A DNA stretch of 64,000 bases from Micromonospora_J zhanjiangensis (GTDB lineage: Bacteria; Actinomycetota; Actinomycetes; Mycobacteriales; Micromonosporaceae), in contig NZ_JBHSBN010000023.1 in assembly GCF_042650605.1 (NCBI RefSeq), positions 45,000 to 108,999 on the forward strand. The letters are read 5' to 3'. This document shows positions 45,701 through 54,450 of the stretch, piece after piece. Positions within the stretch are counted from its first letter, which is position 1; each line of letters opens with the position of its first letter. The notes under the pieces were generated by a model. The model searched no databases, was not told where the DNA came from, and was given only the letters and a program-made list of their open reading frames with translations. A program made the translations under genes and the position numbers.

Positions 45701-45909
45701 TCCCTCTGATAGACAAATCGAGTGCCTGGACGGCCGACGCTAGTCAAGATCAGTTAGGGGTACAAATTTGATTGGCGCATTGTGACCAGACCTTAATCAC
45801 TCTCCGCGAGAAAACGCACCGACACTGAGCGGCGCGCTCTCGCAGATTGAGGCGGAAAGACTACTCTGTGTGACTGGCGGGGAGAGCCGCCACCTGAACC
45901 GGTATGTCG

Positions 45910-45922
45910 TATAAATAGTGCT
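45910..45922 (+). promoter_or_regulatory. TATAAAT -10 element for the ltrA gene, near-leaderless
   Basis: TATAAAT at 45910-45916 is a near-consensus -10, exceptional in this GC-rich DNA, and ends 6 nt before ATG 45923, so the transcript is probably leaderless or has a very short leader. The -35 region is weak. Confidence 0.55.
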
Positions 45923-47224
45923 ATGGGGTCTGAGCCGGAGCCTGTTTCGCGACTGATCCATGCGGTACGCCCCGGAGCGCGCGTCGAGCGGCTGGAGCTC
46001 TTCTTCGATCTGGTCTTCGTCTTCGCGTTCTTCACCATCACCCGGTCGGCGGTCCGCGACCTCACCGCCGGCGGACTGCTCCAAGGGCTGTTGATCATCG
46101 CGCTGCTGTGGTGGTCGTGGTGCGCGCACACCGTGGTCGCCAACCGCGTCCGGCTCGGTGACGGCATCGCCCCGATAGCCGTCTTCGCCTCGATGGCGGC
46201 GGTCTTCGTCATCGCGTTGAGCATCCCGCAGGCGTTCCGCAACCAGCCCGGCGGTCTCTACGAACCGCTGGTCTTCGCGCTCGGCTACCTCACCGTACGG
46301 ACGATGCACCTGGCATTGCATTGGTACGCCGCCCGGGACGACCCGCCGCTGCGCCGGCAACTGCGCCGGCTGGCGCTGTCGATGCTGGTGGCCACCGCGC
46401 TGCTGGTGCTGTCCGGACTCGTGCCGGAGTACGTCGGCGGCCGGCACCAGACCCTGCTGAAGTTCACCTTCTGGATCCTGGCCGTCGCCGTCGAGTACGG
46501 CGTCGGGATGGCCATCGGGGTGTGGGGCTGGGCGGTCGCCTCCGCCGGCCACTGGGTCGAACGGTTCGAACTCATCATCATCGTCGCGTTCGGCGAGACC
46601 ATAATCGGAATCGGCGTCGGCAGTGAACTGACCGGGGAGTCGATCACCTGGATCACGGTGCTCGCCTCGGTGCTCGACATCGTCATCCTGGCCATCCTGT
46701 GGTGGACCTACTTCGACGTCGTCGGCCCGGCCGCGCAGAGCACCATGCACGGCACGCACGGACCGGCCCGGGTGGCGCTCGCCCGGGACGCCTACGTGTA
46801 CCTGCACCTGCCCATGGTCACCGGGCTGATCGCGCTGGCCCTGGGCGGTGAGTTGCAACTGCGTCACCTCGGTACCGTGGGCGTCGACCTCGGCGCGCCG
46901 CAGCCGGACAGCGCCGTGCCGCTGACCTACAGCGGCGTCGCTCTCTACCTGCTCGGACTCATCGGCTTCCAGCTCCGCGCGCTGGGAACGCTGCTGTGGA
47001 GCCGGCTGGTCGCCGTCGCCCTGCTCGTCGCGTCGATCCCGGTCGCCGACCGGCTGCCCGCGCTGGCCGCTCTCGGCATCCTGGCCACGGTGTGCGTCCT
47101 GCTCCAGGCCACCGAGTTCGTCGCCCTCCGACAGTCCCGGCAAGTGCTGCACGAGGCGATCCGGCGGGAGCGGGCCGCGCACGAACGGCGGGAGACCCAG
47201 TGGCGGCGCGAACCGTACCGGTGA
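45923..47224 (+). CDS. Low temperature requirement protein A (LtrA) family membrane protein
   Basis: A 433-residue membrane protein with about 11 helices. RVERLELFFDLVFVFAFF near the N-terminus is the LtrA family signature, with LLWWSWCAHTVVANR next and ERFELIIIVAFGETIIGIG around residue 213, the second signature. LtrA was named from growth of Listeria at low temperature; the molecular function is unknown. Monocistronic; the C-terminal tail is strongly charged (EAIRRERAAHERRETQWRRE). Confidence 0.88.
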   Translation: MGSEPEPVSRLIHAVRPGARVERLELFFDLVFVFAFFTITRSAVRDLTAGGLLQGLLIIALLWWSWCAHTVVANRVRLGDGIAPIAVFASMAAVFVIALSIPQAFRNQPGGLYEPLVFALGYLTVRTMHLALHWYAARDDPPLRRQLRRLALSMLVATALLVLSGLVPEYVGGRHQTLLKFTFWILAVAVEYGVGMAIGVWGWAVASAGHWVERFELIIIVAFGETIIGIGVGSELTGESITWITVLASVLDIVILAILWWTYFDVVGPAAQSTMHGTHGPARVALARDAYVYLHLPMVTGLIALALGGELQLRHLGTVGVDLGAPQPDSAVPLTYSGVALYLLGLIGFQLRALGTLLWSRLVAVALLVASIPVADRLPALAALGILATVCVLLQATEFVALRQSRQVLHEAIRRERAAHERRETQWRREPYR

Positions 47225-47255
47225 CGGTGCGGCCCGGCGCGGCGGACCGGCGGGG

Positions 47256-47747
47256 TCAGACCCAGGCCTCCGGATCGGCGGCCAGTTCGCGGACCCGGGC
47301 GGGCAGCTTGCCGGAGGCGACGTCGGCGATGGAGACCAACTCCAGGATCTCCCGTTCGCTGGCCCGCAGCGCGATCCAGACCTCCTGCAGGGCCTGGGCG
47401 GTGCCCCGGTAGCCGAGGTTCTCCGGGCGCTGGCCCCGGATGTTGGCCAGCGGACCGTCGACCACCCGGATCACCTCGGCGAGGGAGATCTCCGCCGCCG
47501 ACCGGGCCAGCCAGTAGCCGCCCTCCGGGCCACGCTGGGCGTGCACGATGCCGCCCCGGCGCAGTTGCAACAGGATGCTCTCCAGGAACTTCGGCGGGAT
47601 CTCCTGGGCGCGGGCGATCTGCTCGGCGGTGACCGGCCGGCGGGCCGGCGCGGACCCGCCGACGGCGGCCGCCTCCTGCTCGGCGGTGGAGGCGGCCAGT
47701 TCGGCGACGGCCCGCAACGCGTAGTCGACCCGGGCGGAGAGACGCAT
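47256..47747 (-). CDS. Rrf2 family transcriptional regulator without a cysteine cluster
   Basis: A 163-residue winged-helix regulator: MRLSARVDYALRAVAELA, ITAEQIA-type recognition region (VTAEQIARAQEIPPKFLESIL), LRRGGIVHAQRGPEGGYWLAR wing and SLAEVIRVVDGPLANIRG. The three cysteines that hold an Fe-S cluster in IscR/NsrR/RsrR are absent, placing it with cluster-free members such as CymR that respond through protein partners or other signals. A 20-residue Ala/Pro insertion sits between helix 1 and the HTH. ATG 47747; convergent with ltrA. Confidence 0.88.
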   Translation of the reverse strand: MRLSARVDYALRAVAELAASTAEQEAAAVGGSAPARRPVTAEQIARAQEIPPKFLESILLQLRRGGIVHAQRGPEGGYWLARSAAEISLAEVIRVVDGPLANIRGQRPENLGYRGTAQALQEVWIALRASEREILELVSIADVASGKLPARVRELAADPEAWV

Positions 47748-47809
47748 CCGCCCAGGCTATCGGGCGCCGTCGGGACGCCCGCCGGCCGGTCCGGGTCGGT
47801 CGGTGGTCA

Positions 47810-48694
47810 TCAGGCGCCGACCCGGCGCAGCAGCCCTTCCTGTACGGCGCTGGCGATCTGCCGCCCGTCGGCGGTGAACATCCGGCCGGTGGCCAGGCCC
47901 CGGGCGCCGGAGGCGGACGGGCTCCAGCAGTCGTACAGGAACCACTCGTCGGCGCGGAACGGCCGGTGGAACCACAGTGCGTGGTCGAGGCTGGCGCCGA
48001 CCACGCCGCCCGGTCCCCAGACCTCGCCGTGCACCGAGAGCACCGAGTCCAGCAGCGTCAGGTCGGAGGCGTAGGTCAGGGCGCAGGCGTGCAGCAGCGG
48101 GTCGTCCGGCAGCTTTCCGTCGATCCGCATCCACACCCGTTGGTGCGGGTCCGCCGGCCGGTCGCCGGGGGCGACCCAGCCGGGCTCGCCGACGTACCGG
48201 ACGTCGATCGGTCGGGGGATCTGACCCCAGATGCCCAGCCGGTCCGGGTAGCGCGACAGCCGGTCGGCCATCGTCGGCACGTCCTCCGGCCCCGGTACGT
48301 CCGGCGGCACCGGCGCGTGGTGGTCCAACCCCTCCTCCTGCCGCTGGAAGGAGGCGGACATGAAGAAGATCGTCTTGCCGTGCTGCAGGGCCACCGAGCG
48401 GCGAACCGAGAACGACCGGCCGTCGCGGATGTTCTCCACGTCGTACTCGATCGGCTCGGCGGGGTCACCGGGTCGGACGAAGTAGCCGTGCAGCGAGTGC
48501 ACGAACCGCTCCGCGTCCACGGTACGACCGGCCGCCACCAGCGCCTGCCCGGCCACCTGCCCGCCGTAGACCCGCTGCGGGCCGACCGGCGGGCTCATCC
48601 CGCGGAAGGTCATCCCGCCGACCTGCTCCAGGTCGAGCACCTCGAGCAGTTGGTCGACGGCGGCCTGACCGACCAGGGACCCCGCGCCGGTCAT
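47810..48694 (-). CDS. tesB: Acyl-CoA thioesterase II
   Basis: A 294-residue double-hotdog thioesterase hydrolysing acyl-CoA to free acid and CoA. FRGMSPPVGPQRVYGGQVAGQAL and HSLHGYFVRPGDPAEPIEYDVE mark the first hotdog; ASLDHALWFHRPFRADEWFLYD near residue 235 contains the catalytic Asp region, and ARGLATGRMFTADGRQIASAVQEGLLR the TesB C-terminus with the Gln. ATG 48694 overlaps the pyk stop (ATGA), so the two are cotranscribed and coupled. Confidence 0.94.
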   Translation of the reverse strand: MTGAGSLVGQAAVDQLLEVLDLEQVGGMTFRGMSPPVGPQRVYGGQVAGQALVAAGRTVDAERFVHSLHGYFVRPGDPAEPIEYDVENIRDGRSFSVRRSVALQHGKTIFFMSASFQRQEEGLDHHAPVPPDVPGPEDVPTMADRLSRYPDRLGIWGQIPRPIDVRYVGEPGWVAPGDRPADPHQRVWMRIDGKLPDDPLLHACALTYASDLTLLDSVLSVHGEVWGPGGVVGASLDHALWFHRPFRADEWFLYDCWSPSASGARGLATGRMFTADGRQIASAVQEGLLRRVGA

Positions 48695-50139
48695 CGCAGT
48701 GACCGGGCCGAATGCTCGTCGACCAGCGACCCGAGCTGGTGCACCCGCAGCGTGTTGGTGGAACCCGGGCTGTCCGGCGGGCTGCCCGCGACGATCACCA
48801 CGTAGTCCCCCGGGTTGGCCAGGTCGATTCCGAGCAGGGCCTGGTCGACCTGGCGGAACATGTCGTCGGTGTGCTGCACGAACGGCATCAGGAAGGTCTC
48901 CACGCCCCAGGACAGGGCGAGCTGGTCGCGGACCTCCGGCACCGGCGTGAAGGCCAGCAGCGGCAGGTCGCAGTGCAGCCGGGACAGCCGGCGGACGGTG
49001 TCCCCGGTCTGCGAGAAGGCGACCAGCGCCTTGGCGCCGATGTTGCGGGCGATCTGCGACGCGGCGACGGTGAGCGCACCGCCGTGGGTACGCGGGTCGT
49101 GCTGCAGCCGCGGCACACCGAACGACCCGCCCTCGGTGGTCGCCACGATCTTGGCCATGGTGGAGACGGTGAGCACCGGGTACTTGCCCACGCTGGTCTC
49201 GCCGGAGAGCATCACGGCATCGGCGCCGTCGAGCACCGCGTTGGCCACGTCGGAGGCCTCCGCCCGGGTCGGCCGGGAATTCTCGATCATGGAGTCGAGC
49301 ATCTGGGTGGCGACGATGACCGGCTTGGCGTTCTCCCGGCAGAGCTGCACGGCCCGCTTCTGCACCAGCGGCACCTGGTCCAGCGGCAGCTCCACGCCCA
49401 GGTCGCCACGGGCCACCATGACACCGTCGAAGGCCGCCACGATCGCCTCCAGGTGGGCGACGGCCTCCGGCTTCTCGACCTTCGCCAGCACCGGCCGGTG
49501 GACACCGACCTCGGCCATGATGCCCTGGACCAGCTTGATGTCCTCGGCCGAGCGGACGAAGGACAGGGCCACCAGGTCCGCCCCGAGGCCGAGCGCGAAC
49601 CGGAGGTCCTCGGCGTCCTTGTCCGACATGGCCGGCACACTGACCGCCACGTTCGGCAGCGAGACGCCCTTGTTGTTGGAGACCGGACCGCCCTCGGTGA
49701 CCAGGCAGCGGATGTCGTTGCCGTCGACCGCGCTGACCTCGACCGCCACCTTGCCGTCGTCGATCAGCAGCCGGTCACCGACCTGGACCTCCTGCGGCAG
49801 CCTGCGGTAGGTGCAGGAGACCCGGTCCTTGGTGCCGACGATGTCGTCACCGGTGATCACCACCGAGTCGCCGGTACGCCACTCGTGCGGGCCGTCGGCG
49901 AACCGGCCGAGTCGGATCTTGGGGCCCTGCAGGTCGGCCAGGATGGCCACCGCCCGCCCCGTCGTCTCGGCGGCCCGCCGGACGAGCCGGTACACCTTTT
50001 CGTGGTCGTCGTGGCTGCCGTGGCTGAAGTTGAGCCGAGCCACGTCCATGCCGGCCTCGACCAGTCCCCTGATCCGCTCCGGGGACGACGTGGCGGGTCC
50101 CAGCGTGCAGACGATTTTCGCGCGGCGTGTCACGCCCAT
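48691..50139 (-). CDS. pyk: Pyruvate kinase
   Basis: Glycolytic enzyme making pyruvate and ATP from phosphoenolpyruvate, 482 residues. RAKIVCTLGPATSSPERI, RLNFSHGSHDDH, the B domain, VMVARGDLGVELPLDQVPLVQK (active-site signature after the catalytic Lys in LAKVEKPEAV) and the C-terminal allosteric domain with AFSQTGDTVRRLSR are all present. ATG 50139 (MGVTRRAK) is preferred; in-frame sequence upstream lacks similarity. The 260-bp leader has an A/T-richer patch near 50185-50205 that could be the promoter. Confidence 0.97.
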   Translation of the reverse strand: MGVTRRAKIVCTLGPATSSPERIRGLVEAGMDVARLNFSHGSHDDHEKVYRLVRRAAETTGRAVAILADLQGPKIRLGRFADGPHEWRTGDSVVITGDDIVGTKDRVSCTYRRLPQEVQVGDRLLIDDGKVAVEVSAVDGNDIRCLVTEGGPVSNNKGVSLPNVAVSVPAMSDKDAEDLRFALGLGADLVALSFVRSAEDIKLVQGIMAEVGVHRPVLAKVEKPEAVAHLEAIVAAFDGVMVARGDLGVELPLDQVPLVQKRAVQLCRENAKPVIVATQMLDSMIENSRPTRAEASDVANAVLDGADAVMLSGETSVGKYPVLTVSTMAKIVATTEGGSFGVPRLQHDPRTHGGALTVAASQIARNIGAKALVAFSQTGDTVRRLSRLHCDLPLLAFTPVPEVRDQLALSWGVETFLMPFVQHTDDMFRQVDQALLGIDLANPGDYVVIVAGSPPDSPGSTNTLRVHQLGSLVDEHSARSLR

Positions 50140-50346
50140 CAGGCTAGTCTCTCCCCCGGGTCGACCCAGCTGCCGATCCCTGTCGGAATTCAATACTTTT
50201 GTCCAACGCCGCGTGGCGGCCGGGTGGCCGGCGGGAGTATCGATACGCCGGGGGCGTCGGGGCGGGCATCAACGACCGCGAGGACAGAGCGTACTCGCCG
50301 GGCCCGACCCCCGGCGTCCGACCCGGCCCCGGTGCCGCCGAACGGC

Positions 50347-50401
50347 CGTCCGGGCCGTGGCCCACCGGCGCTCCCGTCCGGGCCGTGGCCCGCCGGCGCT
50401 C
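50347..50401. repeat. Two-copy 28-bp tandem repeat
   Basis: A 27-bp unit (50347-50373) recurs at 50375-50401 with one A/G difference; period 28. It lies at the 3' edge of the DUF4232 gene (stop at 50400-50402) in the pyk upstream gap (50140-50399), where I see no other gene. Confidence 0.7.
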
Positions 50402-51272
50402 AGGGTGCCGCGCCGGGCTGGAACGCGTCCACGCTGATCACCCCGTGCCGGCACACCGGGTCACCGGGCCAGCCGGCGCGCAGCTGGCTGGTCTCGTCCG
50501 GCGGGATCACCTTGATCGCCATCGGTCGTGGCTGGCAGCTGCCCTGCTGCGGCTCGTCCACGTCCGGCTGGGCGTTCCAGGTCAACGCCGCGTAGACCTT
50601 CCCGCCGGGCGCCACGGTGACCAGCGTCGGCGGACCACCCCGGTCGGTCACCACCCGCCGGGCCGTGGTGGGGATCTCCGTACCGTCCGCGGCGACCAGC
50701 TGCAGGCCGGGATAGCCGTAGACCCGGCAGCGCACGCCGGAGGTGTTGGTCAGGGTGAGCCAGCCGGCGTTGAGCCCGGTGCTGGCCGCGGCCTCGTCCT
50801 CGGTCATCGCCAGCGACAGTCCGTCGGTGTGGCAGCGCCCGATGTCGGGCGACGGCGGCTTCCGGCCGTCCGGTCCGTCACCGGGCAGCACGTCGGCGTC
50901 GGCCGAGCCGGACCGGCCCGGATCGACGCTCGGCGAGCCGACGCCGGCGGTCGGGCGGGTCGGACCCGCCGATCCGGACAAACTCGGCATGACCGGTCGG
51001 TCGGTCGGCCCGAGGGTGGCCGACGACGGCAGCGGCGCCGCGGCGAGCCGGCTGAGCAACCCGACACCGCCCACGACGACCACCAGCCCGGCCGCCGCGA
51101 GTACGGCCGTCCGGCGCTGCCGCCGCCGGCGGACCCGGACGAACACGCCCGTCGCGTCCGGGCGGCCCACGCCGGTGCGTACGGCGTCGGTGAGCGCGTC
51201 GAACGCGCGGCGCAGCTCCGGGTCCGGGTCCCCGCCGGTACGCCGTTGCGCCGGCACCCGCCCGCCGGTCAC
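50400..51272 (-). CDS. Membrane-anchored DUF4232 domain protein, likely sigma-factor partner
   Basis: A 290-residue protein: cytoplasmic N-terminal part (1-53, PDPELRRAFDALTDAVRTGVG), one transmembrane helix (55-73), a Pro/Gly/Ser linker, and an extracellular DUF4232 domain (about 150-290) with four Cys (CHTDGLSL, RCRVYGYPG, GSCQPRPM, DPVCRHG) that could form disulfides. Its GTG start overlaps the sigma-factor stop (GTGA). The layout, cytoplasmic segment plus helix plus outside sensor encoded right after an ECF-like sigma gene, suggests an anti-sigma or accessory role; no zinc-binding HxxxCxxC motif is present, so it is not a classical anti-sigma. Confidence 0.78.
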   Translation of the reverse strand: MTGGRVPAQRRTGGDPDPELRRAFDALTDAVRTGVGRPDATGVFVRVRRRRQRRTAVLAAAGLVVVVGGVGLLSRLAAAPLPSSATLGPTDRPVMPSLSGSAGPTRPTAGVGSPSVDPGRSGSADADVLPGDGPDGRKPPSPDIGRCHTDGLSLAMTEDEAAASTGLNAGWLTLTNTSGVRCRVYGYPGLQLVAADGTEIPTTARRVVTDRGGPPTLVTVAPGGKVYAALTWNAQPDVDEPQQGSCQPRPMAIKVIPPDETSQLRAGWPGDPVCRHGVISVDAFQPGAAP

Positions 51273-51943
51273 GACCGGCCCTCGCGCGGCGCCGGCTCCG
51301 CCGGGTCGCGCAGCAACTCGGCCAGCGCGTGACGGCCCCGGAACAGCCAGGACTTCACCGTGCCCTCCCGGACGCCGAGCAGCTCGGCGATCCCGGCCAC
51401 CGGCATGTCGGCCAGGTAGTGCAGCACCAGTGCCCGGCAGTGCTGCGCCGGCAGCCGGCGCAGCGCGTCGGTCAGCCCCACGTGGTCGGCCGAGATCTCC
51501 GGGACGTGCTCGGGACGCAGCCGGGACAGGTACCGCCGGGCAACCGACCGGCGGCGGGCCTGGCTGATCGCCAGATTGGCCGCCACCCGCTTCACCCAGG
51601 CCACCGGGACGTCCCGGGACTCGACGGTCCGCCAGTGCTGCCAGGCCCGGCAGAACGCCTCCTGGGCCAGGTCGTGGGCGTCCGACATGCCACCGGTCAG
51701 TGCGTACAGCATCGCCACCACGTCGCCGAAGCTCGCCTCGTAGAACTCCCGGAAGGCCTCCTCGGCCGGCCGGTCCCAGACCGGTGACGTCGGCGCGCCA
51801 CCGTCGGACTCCACCGACGCCACCGGGGGAGGCTGCCGCACCGGCGAGCCCCCTTCCGACGCCGCCGACCGTTCGACGGGTGGCCCGGAACCGTCCGGCA
51901 CCGGTCGACGGAGCAAGGTCACGGTCCCTCCGGCGTCATCCAC
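51269..51943 (-). CDS. SigE-type (ECF/sigma-70 family) RNA polymerase sigma factor
   Basis: A 224-residue sigma factor. Region 2 runs from FREFYEASFGDVVAMLYAL to AHDLAQEAFCRAWQHW and the -10 recognition helix AWVKRVAANLAISQARRR; region 4 is LPAQHCRALVLHYLADMPVAGIAELLGVREGTVKSWLFRGR. It belongs to the SigE family of short sigma factors common in Micromonosporaceae. The about 45 residues before region 2 are low-complexity. GTG 51943 is chosen because AGGGGAG lies 5 nt upstream; a TTG at 51970 is an alternative. Coupled to the DUF4232 gene. Confidence 0.85.
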   Translation of the reverse strand: MDDAGGTVTLLRRPVPDGSGPPVERSAASEGGSPVRQPPPVASVESDGGAPTSPVWDRPAEEAFREFYEASFGDVVAMLYALTGGMSDAHDLAQEAFCRAWQHWRTVESRDVPVAWVKRVAANLAISQARRRSVARRYLSRLRPEHVPEISADHVGLTDALRRLPAQHCRALVLHYLADMPVAGIAELLGVREGTVKSWLFRGRHALAELLRDPAEPAPREGRS

Positions 51944-52051
51944 GGCATCTCCCCTCACCGGAGCCCCCAACGGCGGCTCGACCCGATGGCCGGCACCGCG
52001 ACGTCCCCCATGGACGCCCGACCCGGACGGAAGGTTGCGGTTGACCGGAAC

Positions 52052-53347
52052 TTACCTTCCGCGCGCCACCGTCCCGGGTGTCCGGACCGGGATCCGACAG
52101 CCGGTCCGTCGGCCCGGACCGGCCGCCAGCAGCCCGGCGACGATCAGGTACGGCACCGCGAACAGGGCGAACACCGGACCGTGTCCGGCCACCGTGGACG
52201 CGGCGGCGTACCCGCCGTACACGGCGAGGGTGGCCAGGTCGGTGCCCAGACCGGCCAACGAGGTCACCGTGGCCCGGCTCGGTCCGGCGAGCCGGTCCTG
52301 CAACCGCGCGTCGACCACGACGGTGACCGCCTGGAAGACGCAGAACGCGACCGCGACCGGCAGCAGTCCGGCCGGTCGACCGGAGAGCGCCCCGCCGGCC
52401 AGCGCCACGGCGGCGAACGCCAGCACCAGACCCGTCGCCCGCCCGCCCAACCGCCGGCACGGCCCGGCGAGCAGCCCACCGGCCGCGACCCCGACCCAGA
52501 CCATCAACAGCAGCCACGGCACCGACCGGTCGGACACCCCGGTGCCGGCCGCCAGCAGCGGGACGTACTCGTCGAGGGCGCCCCAGACGGCGGTGACCGC
52601 CGGGACGAGCAGCAGCGCCGTCCGTACCGACCGGTCCCGCCGGACCTCGGCGAGCCCGGCCCGCAGGGTCGCCAGGTACCCGCGGTCGCCGCCGGTGTCC
52701 GACGGACCGGCGGTGTCCGACGGTCCGGCGGTAGCCACCGTGGACCGTCGGCGGTGTTCCGGCAGCGCCGCCGCGGCGGCGGCGGCGAGCAGGCAGCCGG
52801 CGACGCTGACCGCCCCGACGGCGGGATACCCGCCGGCGTCGAGCACCGGGCCGGCGGTGGCGATGGCCAGCACCACGGCGACCAGGCCGGCGGACCGCGC
52901 CCGGCCCATCACCGTGGGGTACCGGTCGGCCGCGCCGCGGAGCGCGAGCTCCTCGTAGACCAGCGCCTCCAGGGCGCCGGACTGCAGCGCGCCCTGGACG
53001 CCCCACAGGACGAACCCGACCGCGAACACCCCGTACGACGGGACGAGCACCCAGAGGCCGAACCCGGCGCCGGCCGCCAGCGGGCCGACCACCAGCAACA
53101 GCCGACGGGACACCGCGTCGGCCAGCACACCGGACGGGACCTCCAGCAGCAGCCCGGTCACCGACCAGAGGACGAACAGCGCGGAGATCTGCGCGGTGGA
53201 CAGCCCGGTGTCGGCGAACAGCAGCGCGTACACCGGGTAGATCGGACGCAACTCGTCGAGGAACGAGTAGACGTAGAGGGTGGCGGACAACCGCCGGACG
53301 GGCGCCGACGGACGCGCGCCGGCCACCCGGAACGAAGATGTGCTCAT
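52052..53347 (-). CDS. MFS transporter
   Basis: A 431-residue transporter with about 12 helices. FLDELRPIYPVYALLFADTGLS and LLEVPSGVLADAVSRRLLLVVG (motif A-like loop) place it in a group resembling drug/proton antiporters of unknown ligand. A short repeated ATAGPSDTAGPSDTGG stretch lies in the central cytoplasmic loop. ATG 53347. The neighbouring PPTase pseudogene is on the same strand upstream and may once have shared the transcript. Confidence 0.8.
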   Translation of the reverse strand: MSTSSFRVAGARPSAPVRRLSATLYVYSFLDELRPIYPVYALLFADTGLSTAQISALFVLWSVTGLLLEVPSGVLADAVSRRLLLVVGPLAAGAGFGLWVLVPSYGVFAVGFVLWGVQGALQSGALEALVYEELALRGAADRYPTVMGRARSAGLVAVVLAIATAGPVLDAGGYPAVGAVSVAGCLLAAAAAAALPEHRRRSTVATAGPSDTAGPSDTGGDRGYLATLRAGLAEVRRDRSVRTALLLVPAVTAVWGALDEYVPLLAAGTGVSDRSVPWLLLMVWVGVAAGGLLAGPCRRLGGRATGLVLAFAAVALAGGALSGRPAGLLPVAVAFCVFQAVTVVVDARLQDRLAGPSRATVTSLAGLGTDLATLAVYGGYAAASTVAGHGPVFALFAVPYLIVAGLLAAGPGRRTGCRIPVRTPGTVARGR

Positions 53348-53428
53348 GAGGCCTTCCCGCGGGGACGATACGGACACCGGGCAGCGGGCAAGCCCGGCGG
53401 TCCGCGGCAACACGCCCCGCCTCGACCT

Positions 53429-54276
53429 CTAGATGTGCGTCAACATCGCCACGTCATGACGGCGACTGTAGCGGACCGGGCCCCGGTTTCGGGACCGCCC
53501 GGAGCAGGACAGCAGCCGCGGCGCGGTGTCCGGCGGGGTCACCGCCAGCGTGGCCGGCCCGCCCCCGATCCCGTCGCCGGTGGCCTTCACCACCGCCTCC
53601 TTGCGGGTCCATTGACTTCCTCCACCGCCATGAATGGCGGGAATCCCCTCCACGCTGCGCGTGGAACGCGCAGCGTCCGGGCGGGTTCCTGCTTCACCGC
53701 GCGGTGCCGGGACGAGTCTCGGTCCTACCCACGCTCCACAGGCGTTTTCCGTCTCCGCAAGCCCTGCGGCGACGTTTCGTGCTCGGACCCGAGCTTGGTT
53801 ATCGCCCGGACCCGTTCCGACCGTACCACGGTCAACGGCACTGCTCGGGCCTTGGCGGCCCTCCCAGCGCGGGCCTTCACCCCCGGCCTGAAGGCCGGAG
53901 CACTGGCCCGCATTCCGGTAGCGCATCAGGTCACGCGACCGGTCCGGACCGGGCCGGTCGCGCACAGCGCCACGCCCACCCAGCGGCCGGAGTGCGTCAA
54001 CGACACGTACGCCGGACCGTGCGTCGGGACCACCTGCGGCTTGCCGTGGGCGGCGCCGCACCGCGCGCAACTCCGGTCGAACCGTACGTCGGCCGGGGTG
54101 ACCCGCAGGGCGTCGGCCACCACGAGCCGGGCCAACGCGTGCGCGACGAGGAACCGGTCCCGGTCCTCCGGTCGGACGAACCGGTCGAGCCGGGGCCGTT
54201 CCTCGTCGTCGAGCAGGTCGACCAGCCGGGCCGCCGGATTCCGGGCCTCGGCCCACCAGAGGTCGACGTCGGTCAT
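53429..54276 (-). pseudogene. Sfp-type 4'-phosphopantetheinyl transferase, interrupted
   Basis: The N-terminal part (ATG 54276 to about 53935) encodes DVDLWWAEARNPAARLVDLL, RFLVAHALARLVVADAL and YVSLTHSGRWVGVALCATGPV, i.e. Sfp-like sequence up to just before the Mg2+-binding GVDVE motif. It then runs into foreign DNA and a stop. The C-terminal part resumes near 53611 in another frame with WTRKEAVVKATGDGIGGG, the second signature (W-x-x-KE-x-x-K), and ends at 53429. GVDVE and about 50 following residues are missing, so insertion was accompanied by deletion. Such enzymes activate carrier proteins of NRPS/PKS/fatty acid synthases; this copy cannot work. Confidence 0.85.
53612..53930 (-). mobile_element. 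Non-autonomous IS200/IS605-type element with tnpB 3'-end / omega-RNA-like right end
   Basis: About 320 bp inserted in the PPTase gene. Read on the reverse strand, the left end has hairpin CCGGCCTTCAGGCCGG (53883-53898) and the right end hairpin CCGCCATTCATGGCGG (53625-53640); both have TTCA loops, the typical subterminal structures of this family, and there are no terminal inverted repeats. A second right-end hairpin with perfect 11-bp arms lies at 53652-53676. The same strand encodes ARNVAAGLAETENACG and EGIPAIHGGGGSQ, the degenerate C-terminus of TnpB, which normally overlaps the omega-RNA scaffold. The right edge is GGAGGAAGTCAA. No tnpA or tnpB nuclease domain remains. Boundaries are within about 10 bp. 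Confidence 0.78.
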
Positions 54277-54450
54277 GCGTCCACGTCCCGTCCACTCGGC
54301 TCGCGTCCGAGCCGGAGCATAGGCGCCGGGTCATCCGTTCCGGTAACCCATGGGTGGTCAACCGGTCACCGGTGAACTCCCGCTGTCGGTCCGGTAGCCG
54401 GCACCGTTCGGAGGAACGTAGCCGGCATCGATCCAGGCTAACGTGCCCGG

